From Bacillota bacterium (GTDB lineage: Bacteria > Bacillota > Clostridia > Christensenellales > SZUA-584), in assembly GCA_023459495.1 (NCBI GenBank), contig JAEWTL010000026.1, positions 171,400 to 235,399 of the forward strand: a DNA stretch of 64,000 bases. The letters are read 5' to 3'. Position 1 is the first letter of the stretch; each line of letters starts with the position of its first letter. Below, piece after piece: positions 53,023 through 61,488 of this stretch. The position numbers were made by a program, and so were the translations under genes. A model generated the notes under the pieces. The model had not been told where the DNA came from. It did not search any database and saw only the letters and a program-made list of their open reading frames with translations.

Positions 53023-53517
53023 ATGGGAAAGAACAAAACTACTGATAATCTGATGGCCGCATTTGCGGGCGAGTCGCAGGCAAACCGCAAGTATCTGGCA
53101 TATGCGAAGCAGGCTGAAGCAGAGGGCAAATTGAATGCGGCTAAATTATTCCGCGCCGCCGCAGATGCCGAGACGATCCATGCGTTAAAAGAGTATGAGC
53201 TGGCAGGCCGCGTAGGCCGTACAGCGGACAACCTGCAGGACGCGATTGAAGGCGAAACTCACGAGTACAAATCCATGTATCCGGGCTTTGTGAAAACAGC
53301 CGAAGCGGAGGATAACCGTGCGGCACAACGCGCATTTACATTCGCAATGAAGGCCGAAGAGGTGCATGCCAAGCTGTACATGGATGCGTTGAAGAATCTT
53401 GACGCGACAGGCGAAGTCTTCTATTACCTTTGCCCGATCTGCGGCAACATTGAATTTGCTCCTCCGGAAGCGTGCCCGATCTGCGGCGCACCCGGCAGCA
53501 AATTTATTAAATATTAA
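53023..53517 (+). CDS. rbr: Rubrerythrin
   Basis: A 164-residue non-haem di-iron peroxidase that removes hydrogen peroxide in anaerobes. The four-helix part carries the iron ligands in FAGESQANRKYLAYAKQAE, AETIHALKEYELAG, EGETHEYKSMYPGF and MKAEEVHAKLYMDAL. The C-terminal rubredoxin-like knuckle has CPICGNIEFAPPEACPICGA. AAGGAGG precedes the ATG. Monocistronic, with its own promoter and terminator. Confidence 0.96.
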   Translation: MGKNKTTDNLMAAFAGESQANRKYLAYAKQAEAEGKLNAAKLFRAAADAETIHALKEYELAGRVGRTADNLQDAIEGETHEYKSMYPGFVKTAEAEDNRAAQRAFTFAMKAEEVHAKLYMDALKNLDATGEVFYYLCPICGNIEFAPPEACPICGAPGSKFIKY

Positions 53518-53539
53518 TAGACAAGCAGTAATGTACCCG

Positions 53540-53570
53540 GAGCGGCGCTTGATCGCGCCGCTCTTTATTT
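53540..53570 (+). terminator. Terminator of the rubrerythrin gene
   Basis: GAGCGGCGC, six-base loop, GCGCCGCTC and TTTATTT, 22 bases after the stop codon. Confidence 0.85.
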
Positions 53571-53581
53571 GGTATAAAACA

Positions 53582-53604
53582 GGAGCGGCCAGATACGCCG
53601 CTCC
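53582..53604 (-). terminator. Terminator of the spore coat gene pair
   Basis: GGAGCGGC/GCCGCTCC with a seven-base loop, followed on the minus strand by TGTTTTAT. It faces the rubrerythrin terminator and shares its GAGCGGC stem. Confidence 0.6.
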
Positions 53605-53643
53605 CGGTGTGAATTTAAGTGCAATTGGTATTCACAATCTCAT

Positions 53644-54006
53644 TCAGCTGGTTCCCTGCCCGCTCAGCTGGCTTTTAATCTGCTGGACTTCGCTGTCGTC
53701 AGCCATGCTTGCAGGCTGATAATATCCCTTGCTCTGCGCAATTTTAAACAGCTCAAACTGGGATGTTTCGTCCCCGTTACGAATCTGCTGGAGCGTCTGC
53801 CTCAGGTTAGGGTTTGCACACTCCGAAATTGCCGTTGTGTAGGTGGTCAGGCTGCCCTTGATCGATGAAAGCGCGTCATTAACCATCGCCTTCTCCTGCA
53901 TGGAGCCGCCCGCATTCCACGATCCCGTGTTCAGATCGCCGCTCTCCATCTTCATGTTCTGAAGGTTCATATTGCTTGCCGTGTACTCCTGATTCCTGTT
54001 TCGCAT
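53644..54006 (-). CDS. CotF-family spore coat protein
   Basis: A 120-residue protein with a Met/Asn/Gly-rich N-terminus (MRNRNQEYTASNMNLQNMKM) and a helical CotF domain: EKAMVNDALSSIKGSLTTYT, ECANPNLRQTLQQIRNGDE and KGYYQPASMADD. CotF-like proteins form part of the spore coat or inner spore layers. GGAGGG precedes the ATG. It follows the small coat protein gene by nine bases, as a pair, so forespore or mother-cell expression is expected. Confidence 0.85.
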   Translation of the reverse strand: MRNRNQEYTASNMNLQNMKMESGDLNTGSWNAGGSMQEKAMVNDALSSIKGSLTTYTTAISECANPNLRQTLQQIRNGDETSQFELFKIAQSKGYYQPASMADDSEVQQIKSQLSGQGTS

Positions 54007-54015
54007 ATTGCCCTC

Positions 54016-54201
54016 CTAGCTCAAAAATGACAGCAGCTGCTGCCTTGTTTTCTGCGCTTCCTGAGCTGATTTCTCAAAAAACGATTTGACCTGTGGATCT
54101 GTGCTCTGCTGCGCATACGTCTGCATTTTCTGGAAAGCGGTTTCATGCGCACCGATCAGATGTCTTAAATTCTGCAGCTCAACCTTGTTCAATTGTGACA
54201 T
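54016..54201 (-). CDS. Small spore coat protein, CotF partner
   Basis: A 61-residue helical protein (LNKVELQNLRHLIGAHETAF, then KMQTYAQQSTDPQVKSFFEK). Such short proteins regularly precede a CotF-domain gene in Clostridia and resemble half of a CotF-type helical bundle. AAGGAG precedes the ATG; an earlier in-frame ATG sits inside that site. It is co-transcribed with the next gene. Confidence 0.75.
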   Translation of the reverse strand: MSQLNKVELQNLRHLIGAHETAFQKMQTYAQQSTDPQVKSFFEKSAQEAQKTRQQLLSFLS

Positions 54202-54234
54202 TTCCAAAGCTCCTTTCATTCATTTCACACAGAT

Positions 54235-54266
54235 TAGTATCAGGCAAAAAGAAAAACGAATATTCA
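54235..54266 (-). promoter_or_regulatory. Possible sporulation (sigma-G-like) promoter of the coat gene pair
   Basis: On the minus strand TGAATA (54261-54266) and GATACTA (54235-54241) resemble sigma-F/G promoters. The 19-base gap is slightly long, so the call is weak. Confidence 0.3.
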
Positions 54267-54304
54267 AGTGAAAAACAGCCAAACTTGAAGACAAATTTTC
54301 AAGC

Positions 54305-54331
54305 ATAAAAAAGCCGGCATTCGCGCCGGCT
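54305..54331 (-). terminator. Terminator of the LCP gene
   Basis: On the minus strand AGCCGGC, short loop, GCCGGCT and TTTTTT, 12 bases after the LCP stop codon. Confidence 0.85.
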
Positions 54332-54342
54332 CTTCGATAATG

Positions 54343-56136
54343 TCATCTGAAGTCTACATAGATTTCATTATAATTCCGTTGAAAATCCTCATCCCAGGCT
54401 GAATTGGAAGGTACAGCAATCCCCAGCATCCCACACAGCGCAATAATATCCGCTTTGAGTTGAGCGTCAAGCGCAAGCAGGTCGTCACCATTGTCATACT
54501 TATTGGCCTTCAAAGCTGCCTCGTATTCACTGAGCACCTGATTATATAACGCCCATTCCTCTGCGCCATACTGTCGGTAATTGCCCGTATAAGAAGTCGG
54601 CGTAACGGCTTCTGTCGGCGTTGGTGTTGGCGTGTCTGCTGTATCCATCCCCTCCGTTTCAGCCCCCGATGGTTCAGGCGTCACTGATGGCGAAGGTGTG
54701 GGAGACGGCGTAGGCGTAGGCTCCTCCGGAAGCGCGGCATCGGCGTCGAGCAGGTCCTTTGCCTGCTTCAGAATTGGTTTCGAGACGCTCGTAAACTGCT
54801 CGGCCTGCATCTGGCCCCAAAGCAGCTTCGCCGCGTTGGCCATATAGCTCGTGCGTTTGGGCACGTCGATGCCGTAAACTTCTTTGATGATTTCCAGGCG
54901 GTTCGTCTGATTGGTGATCGTAAAGGCAAAATCACCAAACAGCGTGGTGTATGTTCCGCTCATTGAGTACATCGCGATGTCTTCGCTGTCTACGCTATAT
55001 GCGTACCATGCAAGCGCGGCAATCTGGCTGACCGACATGTTGTAATACAGACTTCCGTCGAAAGCTTCGATGAGGCTTGGTATAGAGGCAAGCAAGCCGT
55101 TCGATTTGATCTTTTCAAATATGGCCACAAGCATCTGTTTTTGTCGGTTGACGCGCGCGGCATCGCCTGTGGCGCCGTCCGCGTCGTCAGAAGATATGCC
55201 TTCGTGCGAGCCGGTCGCTTCTTTTCGAACACGAAGATAATCGAGCACAGCCTGGCCGTTCATGTGCTGTTCGCCTTTGGTATATGAGCGTCCCTGTATC
55301 GTAAATGAGATATCCACGTCGTAATCCACTCCGCCGACAGCATCAACGAGGCCTTTTACAGCCTCCATATCCACCGCAAAGTAATAAGGGATTACAATGG
55401 GATCATCCTCGGTACCGCTTCCGCCCAGCATCCATTGTGCTGTCTGACAGACCTTTTCGAAGCCTTCCTCGGAAGGCCATTCACCGCCGCAATTAAGGGC
55501 TGCATTGAGCTTATATACACCGTCCACTCCCGGTATCCTGGCATAAGTATCCCGTGGAAGCGAAATCATACTCACCTGTCCCGTGGTCTTGTTGATGGTC
55601 AGCACGATCATCACATCCGAATGAAAATCCGTTTTGCCGGTCCAGTCGTCGCTGTCGCGTTCATCCGCATGGTCCACCCCGATCAGCATAATGTTGATGA
55701 AGTTTGTGTCCAGTATGCTCAGGTCTGCTTCAGATAAAAGCGCATCCTCCGGATCAATAGTTGCAGTGGGTGTGGGTTCTTCAGAAGTCCCCGGTTCAGC
55801 AGTCGAGTTCTGCGTTTCGGCTGGTTTTGGAGTGCTGCTGGCAGCATTGAACTGCGCAAGCGGATCGACTATGATGGAAACGGCCCATACCCCGGTAATG
55901 ATAAAGGCAGCCGCCACAACGCCGATAACGGAAAGAATAGTCACCTTTTTTCGAATGCTCCAAGGTTTACGGCTCTTCGCGGACTGAGCGAGGCTTATAT
56001 CCTGTTCATCTGCATCATCCATGCTCCGCCCGGAGCCGTTGCTCCGATGATTCACCCGGGAATTATTCCATTTTTTTGTTATCTCTTTACCGTAACTTCC
56101 GATCTTCTTAAACAAATTCTGCAACCATTCTTTCAT
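54343..56136 (-). CDS. LytR-CpsA-Psr (LCP) family glycopolymer ligase
   Basis: A 597-residue membrane protein that transfers lipid-linked glycopolymers onto peptidoglycan. The basic cytoplasmic N-terminus (~60 residues) is followed by one transmembrane helix (~VTILSVIGVVAAAFIITGVW), a Thr/Pro linker, and the LCP domain: INIMLIGVDHADERD, HSDVMIVLTINKTTGQVSMI, SLPRDTYARIPG and LDYLRVRKEATG. A second Pro/Thr/Ser linker (~480-520) leads to an extra C-terminal helical segment of ~80 residues. GGAGTGAG precedes the ATG. The rhamnose-glycan locus upstream makes its polymer a possible substrate. Confidence 0.93.
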   Translation of the reverse strand: MKEWLQNLFKKIGSYGKEITKKWNNSRVNHRSNGSGRSMDDADEQDISLAQSAKSRKPWSIRKKVTILSVIGVVAAAFIITGVWAVSIIVDPLAQFNAASSTPKPAETQNSTAEPGTSEEPTPTATIDPEDALLSEADLSILDTNFINIMLIGVDHADERDSDDWTGKTDFHSDVMIVLTINKTTGQVSMISLPRDTYARIPGVDGVYKLNAALNCGGEWPSEEGFEKVCQTAQWMLGGSGTEDDPIVIPYYFAVDMEAVKGLVDAVGGVDYDVDISFTIQGRSYTKGEQHMNGQAVLDYLRVRKEATGSHEGISSDDADGATGDAARVNRQKQMLVAIFEKIKSNGLLASIPSLIEAFDGSLYYNMSVSQIAALAWYAYSVDSEDIAMYSMSGTYTTLFGDFAFTITNQTNRLEIIKEVYGIDVPKRTSYMANAAKLLWGQMQAEQFTSVSKPILKQAKDLLDADAALPEEPTPTPSPTPSPSVTPEPSGAETEGMDTADTPTPTPTEAVTPTSYTGNYRQYGAEEWALYNQVLSEYEAALKANKYDNGDDLLALDAQLKADIIALCGMLGIAVPSNSAWDEDFQRNYNEIYVDFR

Positions 56137-56335
56137 ACTCACTCCGTTAGCCAAGTCGACAAATTCACGTGCGGCCTTTACTCATTTTCCCACATATTAG
56201 TATGATTATTCGCCCATATACAGAAGCTATAGCACAAGAATTTATGCTTTTCAAGTGAACCATACCAAAAGTTACAAACCTGACACACAACGTTTAGATA
56301 ACTGTGAGATTGCCCCGGGAAATATCATTGCAAGT

Positions 56336-56364
56336 AAAAAAGCGGAAGGACGATTTACGCCGCT
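56336..56364 (-). terminator. Terminator of the racemase/transaldolase operon
   Basis: On the minus strand AGCGG, 14-base loop, CCGCT and a T-run, about 40 bases after the racemase-like stop. Confidence 0.65.
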
Positions 56365-56403
56365 GCCGCAGTTTCTTAATTATTCCATTTTTTGCTTATT
56401 TAT

Positions 56404-57063
56404 TCAGGTGTACAGCCTCTCGCGTACGTACTCTATCGCCAGCCTTGGACTCGTCAACACAGGCTTCCTGATATCCTTCACCAGCGGCTCAAGCACAAGC
56501 ATACTCCCCTGTGCCAGCACCACAACGTCGTTGTCTCGTGCAGCTTTTTCAACCGCGCCAATCACCATTTTATTGTGCGTTTCGACATCGCCTTTTTCAA
56601 TCAAGATCATCATTGCGCCGTCCACAAGACACTTTTCCAGTTTAATATCGATGCCTGCCTTTCGGGCTTCGTTCTCGATCAGCCGCGTGCTGGGGCCTAC
56701 TGTAGACTGCACAGTCGCGACAACCGCGATGTTCCTGCCCAGGCTGATCGCTTTGCGGGCCATCGCTTCATCAATCTTGACAATAGGCACATCGATAAAC
56801 GGTCGGATCTCATCCGCAACCTCTCCCACGCTGGAGCACTGGTTGAGAATCAGGTCCACCCCGAGCGATGCGGCCATCTGGTAATACGAAAACAGCCTGC
56901 GCTTAACACCTGTCGTCGGCCCGCCGTTGGCATTGACCTCCGGGATGAGCGAGTCGTCGATGATCTGATAAACCTTGACTTCCGGAATGATCTCACTGCA
57001 AAGATTCTTTAGGTCTTTGGAGGATACCGCACTAGTCTGTACAATTGCTATTGATTTTCCCAT
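56404..57063 (-). CDS. Asp/Glu racemase superfamily protein
   Basis: A 219-residue protein of the aspartate/glutamate/hydantoin racemase superfamily. The first catalytic-Cys region is kept (LGVDLILNQCSSVGEV, Cys76), and PIVKIDEAMARKAI with VVATVQSTVGPS fit the fold. The second Cys region reads DVVVLAQGSMLVL, with no Cys, as in several one-Cys branches (Asp/Glu decarboxylase- or isomerase-like enzymes), so plain amino acid racemisation is uncertain. It follows the transaldolase-like gene by 21 bases, and both follow a FadR regulator, pointing to a small catabolic pathway. Substrate unknown. Confidence 0.8.
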   Translation of the reverse strand: MGKSIAIVQTSAVSSKDLKNLCSEIIPEVKVYQIIDDSLIPEVNANGGPTTGVKRRLFSYYQMAASLGVDLILNQCSSVGEVADEIRPFIDVPIVKIDEAMARKAISLGRNIAVVATVQSTVGPSTRLIENEARKAGIDIKLEKCLVDGAMMILIEKGDVETHNKMVIGAVEKAARDNDVVVLAQGSMLVLEPLVKDIRKPVLTSPRLAIEYVRERLYT

Positions 57064-57084
57064 ACAACTACCCGTCCTTTCTTT

Positions 57085-58134
57085 TCACTGATGCTCACGG
57101 CGCAGCCTAGTTACTTCCGACAACGCGATTTTCCAGCCCTGCTGAAACGAGTTTCTGAACTTGACGACCGGCCCGTACCCTTCGTATTCCTCTTCCCTAA
57201 TGCCGTTTATCATATACGCTCTGCCGAATTCCGGTATCTTTTCGAGCAGTTCGTCCACCACGCTGTCGGGTGTGGGCTGCACGAACTTCTGTACAACGGA
57301 TTCGCTGCGCTCCAGCAGCACGTCGAAAGTGCCGTTCCAATTGATCGTAACATAGGCAGGTGCGCCAACCATATCAGTGAAATTTTCCACTGTGCGCGCT
57401 CCACCGCTGATCATCTCGATCCGCGCAGAACGTTCTCGCAGTACCTGCACCATCTTGCGCGCCACGGCGATACCCGCCTGTCCATAGATATCCGGCGAAA
57501 TTTCAATACCTTTTTCCGCTACGTACTCTGCGATGTACTCGTTGAAAATACCCATGATATGAGAATAGTAGACGATAGGCACTGTATCACTTTTACGGGC
57601 AGCTTTCATGTACAGTTCATGCACATCCAGTGCCTGCCGCATAGCCATAATCTCGGTGATGTTTAGGGGTACGCCTTCCGTCATCAGCGTTTTGACTGTG
57701 CCTCTAGCGGTTTCCACATACGGTATCTTGGGTGTGATGTTTTTGGCCCGCGCGTGATTCTCCCGCGCATACCGCAGCATGTTCTCTTCCGACTCGTCGA
57801 ACGGGTCTCCCTGAATGGATACATATCCTTGGGTTCCCCGGCTTTCCTCGTAAATCGGCCGGAAGATATCCGCGAGCTCCGTCACCGTGTCACTGTAGAC
57901 CTTCTCAAGAAGGCGCGTGTCGTCCGGTTCTGAGGTCAGCAGGCTTTTGATCTTATCTCTTACACGCTCCCCCTCCACGCTGTCACTCAGCATCTTGCTG
58001 ATGTAGGATGGATTCGTGGTGCAGCCGATCGCACCTGCCGCGATGGCTGCCTTTGCCTGTTCGCGCGTCGGATTGTTGATCCAGACCCGCGTAGGCGACA
58101 ACTCACTGACGCGATGGAAATAGGTTTTATTCAT
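57085..58134 (-). CDS. Transaldolase family protein
   Basis: A 349-residue transaldolase-fold enzyme. Seen: RVWINNPTREQAKAAIAAGA, IGCTTNPSYISKML, YVSIQGDPFDESE and the Schiff-base Lys136 in NITPKIPYVETARGTVKTL. It is longer than MipB-type transaldolases (~220) and differs from TalA/B, so it is a separate branch; members may act on unusual sugar acids or ketoses. AGGAGG lies before the ATG. Between a FadR regulator and a racemase-like gene, it probably belongs to one inducible pathway. Confidence 0.85.
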   Translation of the reverse strand: MNKTYFHRVSELSPTRVWINNPTREQAKAAIAAGAIGCTTNPSYISKMLSDSVEGERVRDKIKSLLTSEPDDTRLLEKVYSDTVTELADIFRPIYEESRGTQGYVSIQGDPFDESEENMLRYARENHARAKNITPKIPYVETARGTVKTLMTEGVPLNITEIMAMRQALDVHELYMKAARKSDTVPIVYYSHIMGIFNEYIAEYVAEKGIEISPDIYGQAGIAVARKMVQVLRERSARIEMISGGARTVENFTDMVGAPAYVTINWNGTFDVLLERSESVVQKFVQPTPDSVVDELLEKIPEFGRAYMINGIREEEYEGYGPVVKFRNSFQQGWKIALSEVTRLRREHQ

Positions 58135-58178
58135 TAGGGATACCTCCTTTGTATGATGTCAGACAATAATAAAAAAAT

Positions 58179-58904
58179 TTACTTCTTTTTTAGTTCATTA
58201 GCAACCTGTACAACGTCCTGCAGATGGCGTTGCATCACAACCTGTGCCTCCTGCGCGTCGTTCTTCTCAATTGCCTTTAAAATACTTTCATGAAAGCTGA
58301 TCGCACGCGTCCTTACATCCGCATCATTTTCGAAGTTGTACGATACCGCTTGCGTAAACGCATCAATCATACTGCCAAGTATGCGGCTGATCAGCAAATT
58401 CTGTGTCGCATGCGCGATTTCCAGATGGAACATGGTATCGTACATGGTCAACAATTTCGGGTCGCTCGCACTTTGCTTCATTTTATCAAGGTACTCGGCC
58501 AGCTTCTTCTTATTCTCCGCAGTGGCGCGCATTGCCGCAATCTGCGCGGTGTCCTTTTCAATCAGCGTGCGAAATTCCAAAATATCGCTGAAGTCTGCTG
58601 CCTGTATCAGCATCCGGTACGGCATACCCGAAGCGATAACGTCACTCGAGTTGACCACCGTCCCCCGCTTGCTTCGCGATATCAGACCGCATGAAGCCAA
58701 TGCCTTATAGGTTTCGCGCAGCGTACTGCGCCCTACATGCAGGTATTCACACAGCTCCATTTCGTTGGGGAAGGTGTACCCCTCCGGCAGCTCGCCGGTG
58801 AGTATCAGCGTTTTAAGCTTTTCCGTCAGCCTCTCCACGATGGAGCCAGCGCGCTCCTGTACAAGATAGGTTAAATTTTTGAGTTTCTGGTCAGTATCGT
58901 TCAT
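58179..58904 (-). CDS. FadR/GntR family transcriptional regulator
   Basis: A 241-residue repressor. The N-terminal GntR winged helix is clear (LILTGELPEGYTFPNEMELC, YLHVGRSTLRETYKALASCG, LISRSKRGTVV). The C-terminal FCD effector domain has its metal His residues in FHLEIAHATQNLL and SFHESILKAIEKND. The ATG has only a modest AAGGA site; a longer start is possible. It is the first gene before the transaldolase and racemase-like genes, 44 bases apart, so it most likely controls them in response to a carboxylate or sugar-acid effector. Confidence 0.9.
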   Translation of the reverse strand: MNDTDQKLKNLTYLVQERAGSIVERLTEKLKTLILTGELPEGYTFPNEMELCEYLHVGRSTLRETYKALASCGLISRSKRGTVVNSSDVIASGMPYRMLIQAADFSDILEFRTLIEKDTAQIAAMRATAENKKKLAEYLDKMKQSASDPKLLTMYDTMFHLEIAHATQNLLISRILGSMIDAFTQAVSYNFENDADVRTRAISFHESILKAIEKNDAQEAQVVMQRHLQDVVQVANELKKK

Positions 58905-59086
58905 GACTATATCCTTGTCTGTTGTCTTACAACCCATAGTACTATTTCAAACTTGTTAAGTCAAGTCTGCAATTTCGGATATTCGTAGATTGAGTATGTT
59001 GCAAAGCATAATGTATGATATACTGATGATTAAATGAGGTGTCCGTTGCTTTTGCGCGCCGCCATCACATATCCCGGAGGATGCTT

Positions 59087-59446
59087 ATGAAATTTCTATG
59101 GTGCACCATCAACGTCAAAGACATAGACGCCTCGCTCCGCTTTTATGAAGAAATCGTTGGGCTGCCCGTCATCCGCCGATTCGGTGAGCCCGGTTCGGAG
59201 CTTGCTTTTTTGGGCGACGGGGAAACCAAGCTCGAACTCATTCAGGGCAAGGCTGCTCCGTCCAACAGTAACAGCGTCAGTATTGGCTTCTCAGTCGACA
59301 GCCTTGAAGACAAAATGGCGTTTGTGCAGTCACACGGCTTTGCGATACACAGCGGGCCTTTCGCGCCCAGCCCGCGTACGCGCTTCTTCTTTGTCGCTGA
59401 CCCAGACGGAGTGCTTGTGCAGTTTGTCGAGCAAAAACTGGATTAG
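59087..59446 (+). CDS. VOC superfamily protein (glyoxalase-like)
   Basis: A 119-residue vicinal-oxygen-chelate protein with two beta-alpha-beta-beta-beta modules: KFLWCTINVKDIDASLRFYE, PGSELAFLGDGETKLELIQG, VSIGFSVDSLEDKMAFVQSH, and RFFFVADPDGVLVQFVEQ. Members are lactoylglutathione lyases, dioxygenases or resistance proteins; which one cannot be told. CGGAGG precedes the ATG six bases on. Divergent from the FadR operon and alone. Confidence 0.83.
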   Translation: MKFLWCTINVKDIDASLRFYEEIVGLPVIRRFGEPGSELAFLGDGETKLELIQGKAAPSNSNSVSIGFSVDSLEDKMAFVQSHGFAIHSGPFAPSPRTRFFFVADPDGVLVQFVEQKLD

Positions 59447-59535
59447 CGCCTACTCCTTTTAGCCGACCTTTTTGCAGTGGGTTACGCCTGCTCTCAGGGT
59501 TCATGCGCTATTAGAGCTGTCAGTCTCTTTATATG

Positions 59536-59560
59536 AAAAACGGCCCTTTATGGGCCGTTT
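59536..59560 (-). terminator. Terminator of the PAS-PP2C gene
   Basis: AAACGGCCC, loop ATAAA, GGGCCGTTT and a T-run on the minus strand, directly after the stop codon. Confidence 0.85.
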
Positions 59561-59561
59561 G

Positions 59562-60635
59562 CTAATCTCTCTCACACAGCAGCATCGTTACGTCATCCGC
59601 ATGAGTCCGCGTGAAATTCTTTTTAATCTCCTCAAGCAGCCCGCGTTCATGCAGCTGCGTACTTTTTAATATATCGTGCAAGCCGCGGTTGGATGCGGTA
59701 TCTGAGTGGCTGCCGTCCAGCCCGTCAGTGTACAGAAAGAGCTTCTCTCCGTGCGACAGCACGCCGCTGTATTCTTCGCGGTTTGCGCCTTCCACCCACC
59801 GACAGATGGGTGTACCGGGCACGAAAAGCTCACGTATGCCGTCCGGGTGCGCAATAAGCGGCGGAACGCTGTGACCCGCATTCGCACAGACATATTCCCC
59901 TGTCTCCGGGTCAATCGCTATTACAAAAATCGTGATATAAATGCTCTCTTCAGTCCGCAGTTCTTCAAAAGAGTCCTGAATATTGCGCAGCACACGCGCG
60001 GGTGATATCCCAGGCGTCTTGCATTGTGCAAACATTTCCTGACGCAGATAAACAGTCAGCATCGCAGGCATCACACCATGTCCCGATACATCGGCAATGT
60101 ACATCAATATGCGCCCGTCGCGGGTTAAAAAGCAGTCGTACATATCGCCGCCCAACGCTTCACACGGCAGAAACTCTGCGCAGAATCGATAGCCATCAAT
60201 TTGAGGTAGATTGTGGCGTAAAATGGACAGCTGCAAACTTCGCGCAATCTCCAAATCCTTCATCATACGCGAGTTGTTGTCCAATAGCTTTTCCTTCAGC
60301 TTATGCTCTTTTGTGATATCCGTAAAAACTTCGAGGGCATACGTAGCCCCGTCAAAAACGACTGGGCCGGCTTCCACAGAATAGATCCGCCCCCGTGACC
60401 GGGAAATGGTCTGATATTTTCGCTTGTCGCGTATACACCGTTGTGCAACGCATTCGCCACAGCGGATGGAAGCACAGGGCGACCCGGTTTCAGATTCATC
60501 TCCGAACCGTGCGGCCAACGCATTGTTGGTGTAGAGCATCGCGCCGTCTTCGCCCATCAACCGCACCATGCTCGGAATCGCTTCGATAACGACCGTGGAA
60601 AAAGCGTCCAGTTGCGGCGCCTGTTGCTTATTCAT
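59562..60635 (-). CDS. PAS-domain PP2C (SpoIIE-type) phosphatase
   Basis: A 357-residue cytoplasmic Ser/Thr phosphatase of the RsbU/SpoIIE group. Residues ~10-120 form a PAS-like sensor that carries four clustered Cys (54, 59, 62, 67 in CASIRCGECVAQRC), fit for a metal or Fe-S cluster. A helical linker (LKEKLLDNNSRMMKDLEIAR) leads to the PP2C domain: FLPCEALGGDMYDCFL, IADVSGHGVMPAML, CANAGHSVPPLI, FLYTDGLDGSHS and HADDVTMLLCERD. Such enzymes dephosphorylate anti-anti-sigma factors. No STAS or kinase gene is next to it. GGGGTTGGGGG precedes the ATG. Confidence 0.88.
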   Translation of the reverse strand: MNKQQAPQLDAFSTVVIEAIPSMVRLMGEDGAMLYTNNALAARFGDESETGSPCASIRCGECVAQRCIRDKRKYQTISRSRGRIYSVEAGPVVFDGATYALEVFTDITKEHKLKEKLLDNNSRMMKDLEIARSLQLSILRHNLPQIDGYRFCAEFLPCEALGGDMYDCFLTRDGRILMYIADVSGHGVMPAMLTVYLRQEMFAQCKTPGISPARVLRNIQDSFEELRTEESIYITIFVIAIDPETGEYVCANAGHSVPPLIAHPDGIRELFVPGTPICRWVEGANREEYSGVLSHGEKLFLYTDGLDGSHSDTASNRGLHDILKSTQLHERGLLEEIKKNFTRTHADDVTMLLCERD

Positions 60636-60767
60636 AACCCCCAACCCCTTATAACATATACGCATCCTCTGTCCTCACCACAGCGGACGCAAAACATCGG
60701 TTCCCTAAAAAGCAACCTTTTTAAGCTCCCGAACCACAAACAGGCGCTGCTGCGCCCGCCTTGTGTT

Positions 60768-61013
60768 CTATTCTAGTTCCTTTAGCATCTCTTCCATCAT
60801 CATTTCGTCAACGACGATTTGATCCAGTTTCTTGCTTTGCTCAATGATTGATTGATTGGTGCCAAAATTGGTCAGGCCCTTTTCAACCATCTTTGTGATC
60901 ATGGCCTCCAGCTTTTTCTGTTCGACTGTAAATTTTTCCATCAACGCTTTTCGCTGAACGGCGATAATTGCGCGAAACGATTGCGCCGTTTGAGTTTCAG
61001 CCGCGCCGCGCAT
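60768..61013 (-). CDS. Spo0E-like aspartyl-phosphate phosphatase
   Basis: An 81-residue helical hairpin protein. The C-terminal half fits Spo0E: LEAMITKMVEKGLTN, then the signature-like IIEQSKKLDQIVVDEM, in which the SxxLD Asp removes phosphate from Spo0A~P and so delays sporulation. The N-terminal ~24 residues are extra. I keep the first ATG because GAGGGGGGA precedes it; an internal ATG (residue 25) has no good site. It has a long leader upstream. No other gene is in its unit. Confidence 0.75.
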   Translation of the reverse strand: MRGAAETQTAQSFRAIIAVQRKALMEKFTVEQKKLEAMITKMVEKGLTNFGTNQSIIEQSKKLDQIVVDEMMMEEMLKELE

Positions 61014-61160
61014 GAAAATCCCCCCTCTACCCTATTCAATTACATAATAAAGTCGGACTGCCACCCGGCTTGCCAACCGCCCCCTGTCCTCACATGGAAA
61101 AGGTTACCCTTTTCACAGCGGGCTAATCAGCCTCCGAAATTATACAATCAATTATTTATG
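61014..61160 (-). promoter_or_regulatory. Leader and promoter region of the Spo0E-like gene
   Basis: A TATAAT box (61139-61144, minus strand) is about 125 bases from the start codon. The leader contains a hairpin GAAAAGG-GTAA-CCTTTTC (61097-61114) with a GNRA-type loop and a G-rich GGAC...GTCC element nearer the gene. The fold is suggestive of a regulatory RNA, but I do not recognise a known riboswitch class. Confidence 0.4.
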
Positions 61161-61488
61161 CCGGATACTGCAGAGTCTTTCAGCGAGCCTATATTCCCCA
61201 AGGTAGGATACAGGTAATCAGGCACATGCATTTCCAGCTGAAATGCCGAAAAACTCTATCTTTCCGTGTTTATAGTATCACATAAAACCTGCATGTTGTA
61301 TATACTTTCGACAAAAAAAGTGCAAATTCCCCTTGATGATTCGGCAATTTTTTTAAAAGGTGTAGCCTTGCGGCTGCGTTTGTTGTATAATTATTATGGG
61401 GTATTTTTTAGCCATAATTTATATCCCTCTCGACGCTTAAGCGGACAACCAAAACCCATGCACAGCAGTATATTAAAGGAGCCACACC
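61161..61488. other. Intergenic stretch before the small membrane protein
   Basis: About 330 A+T-rich bases with no coding-like frame. A TATAAT box sits near 61386 and AAGGAG directly before the next ATG; otherwise nothing recognisable. Confidence 0.5.

Noticed and set aside
61014..61160. Naming the Spo0E leader a cobalamin or c-di-GMP riboswitch
   Set aside because: Fragments (AAGCCGGGTGG, CGCTGTGA) look similar but the ordered core motifs of either class are not present.
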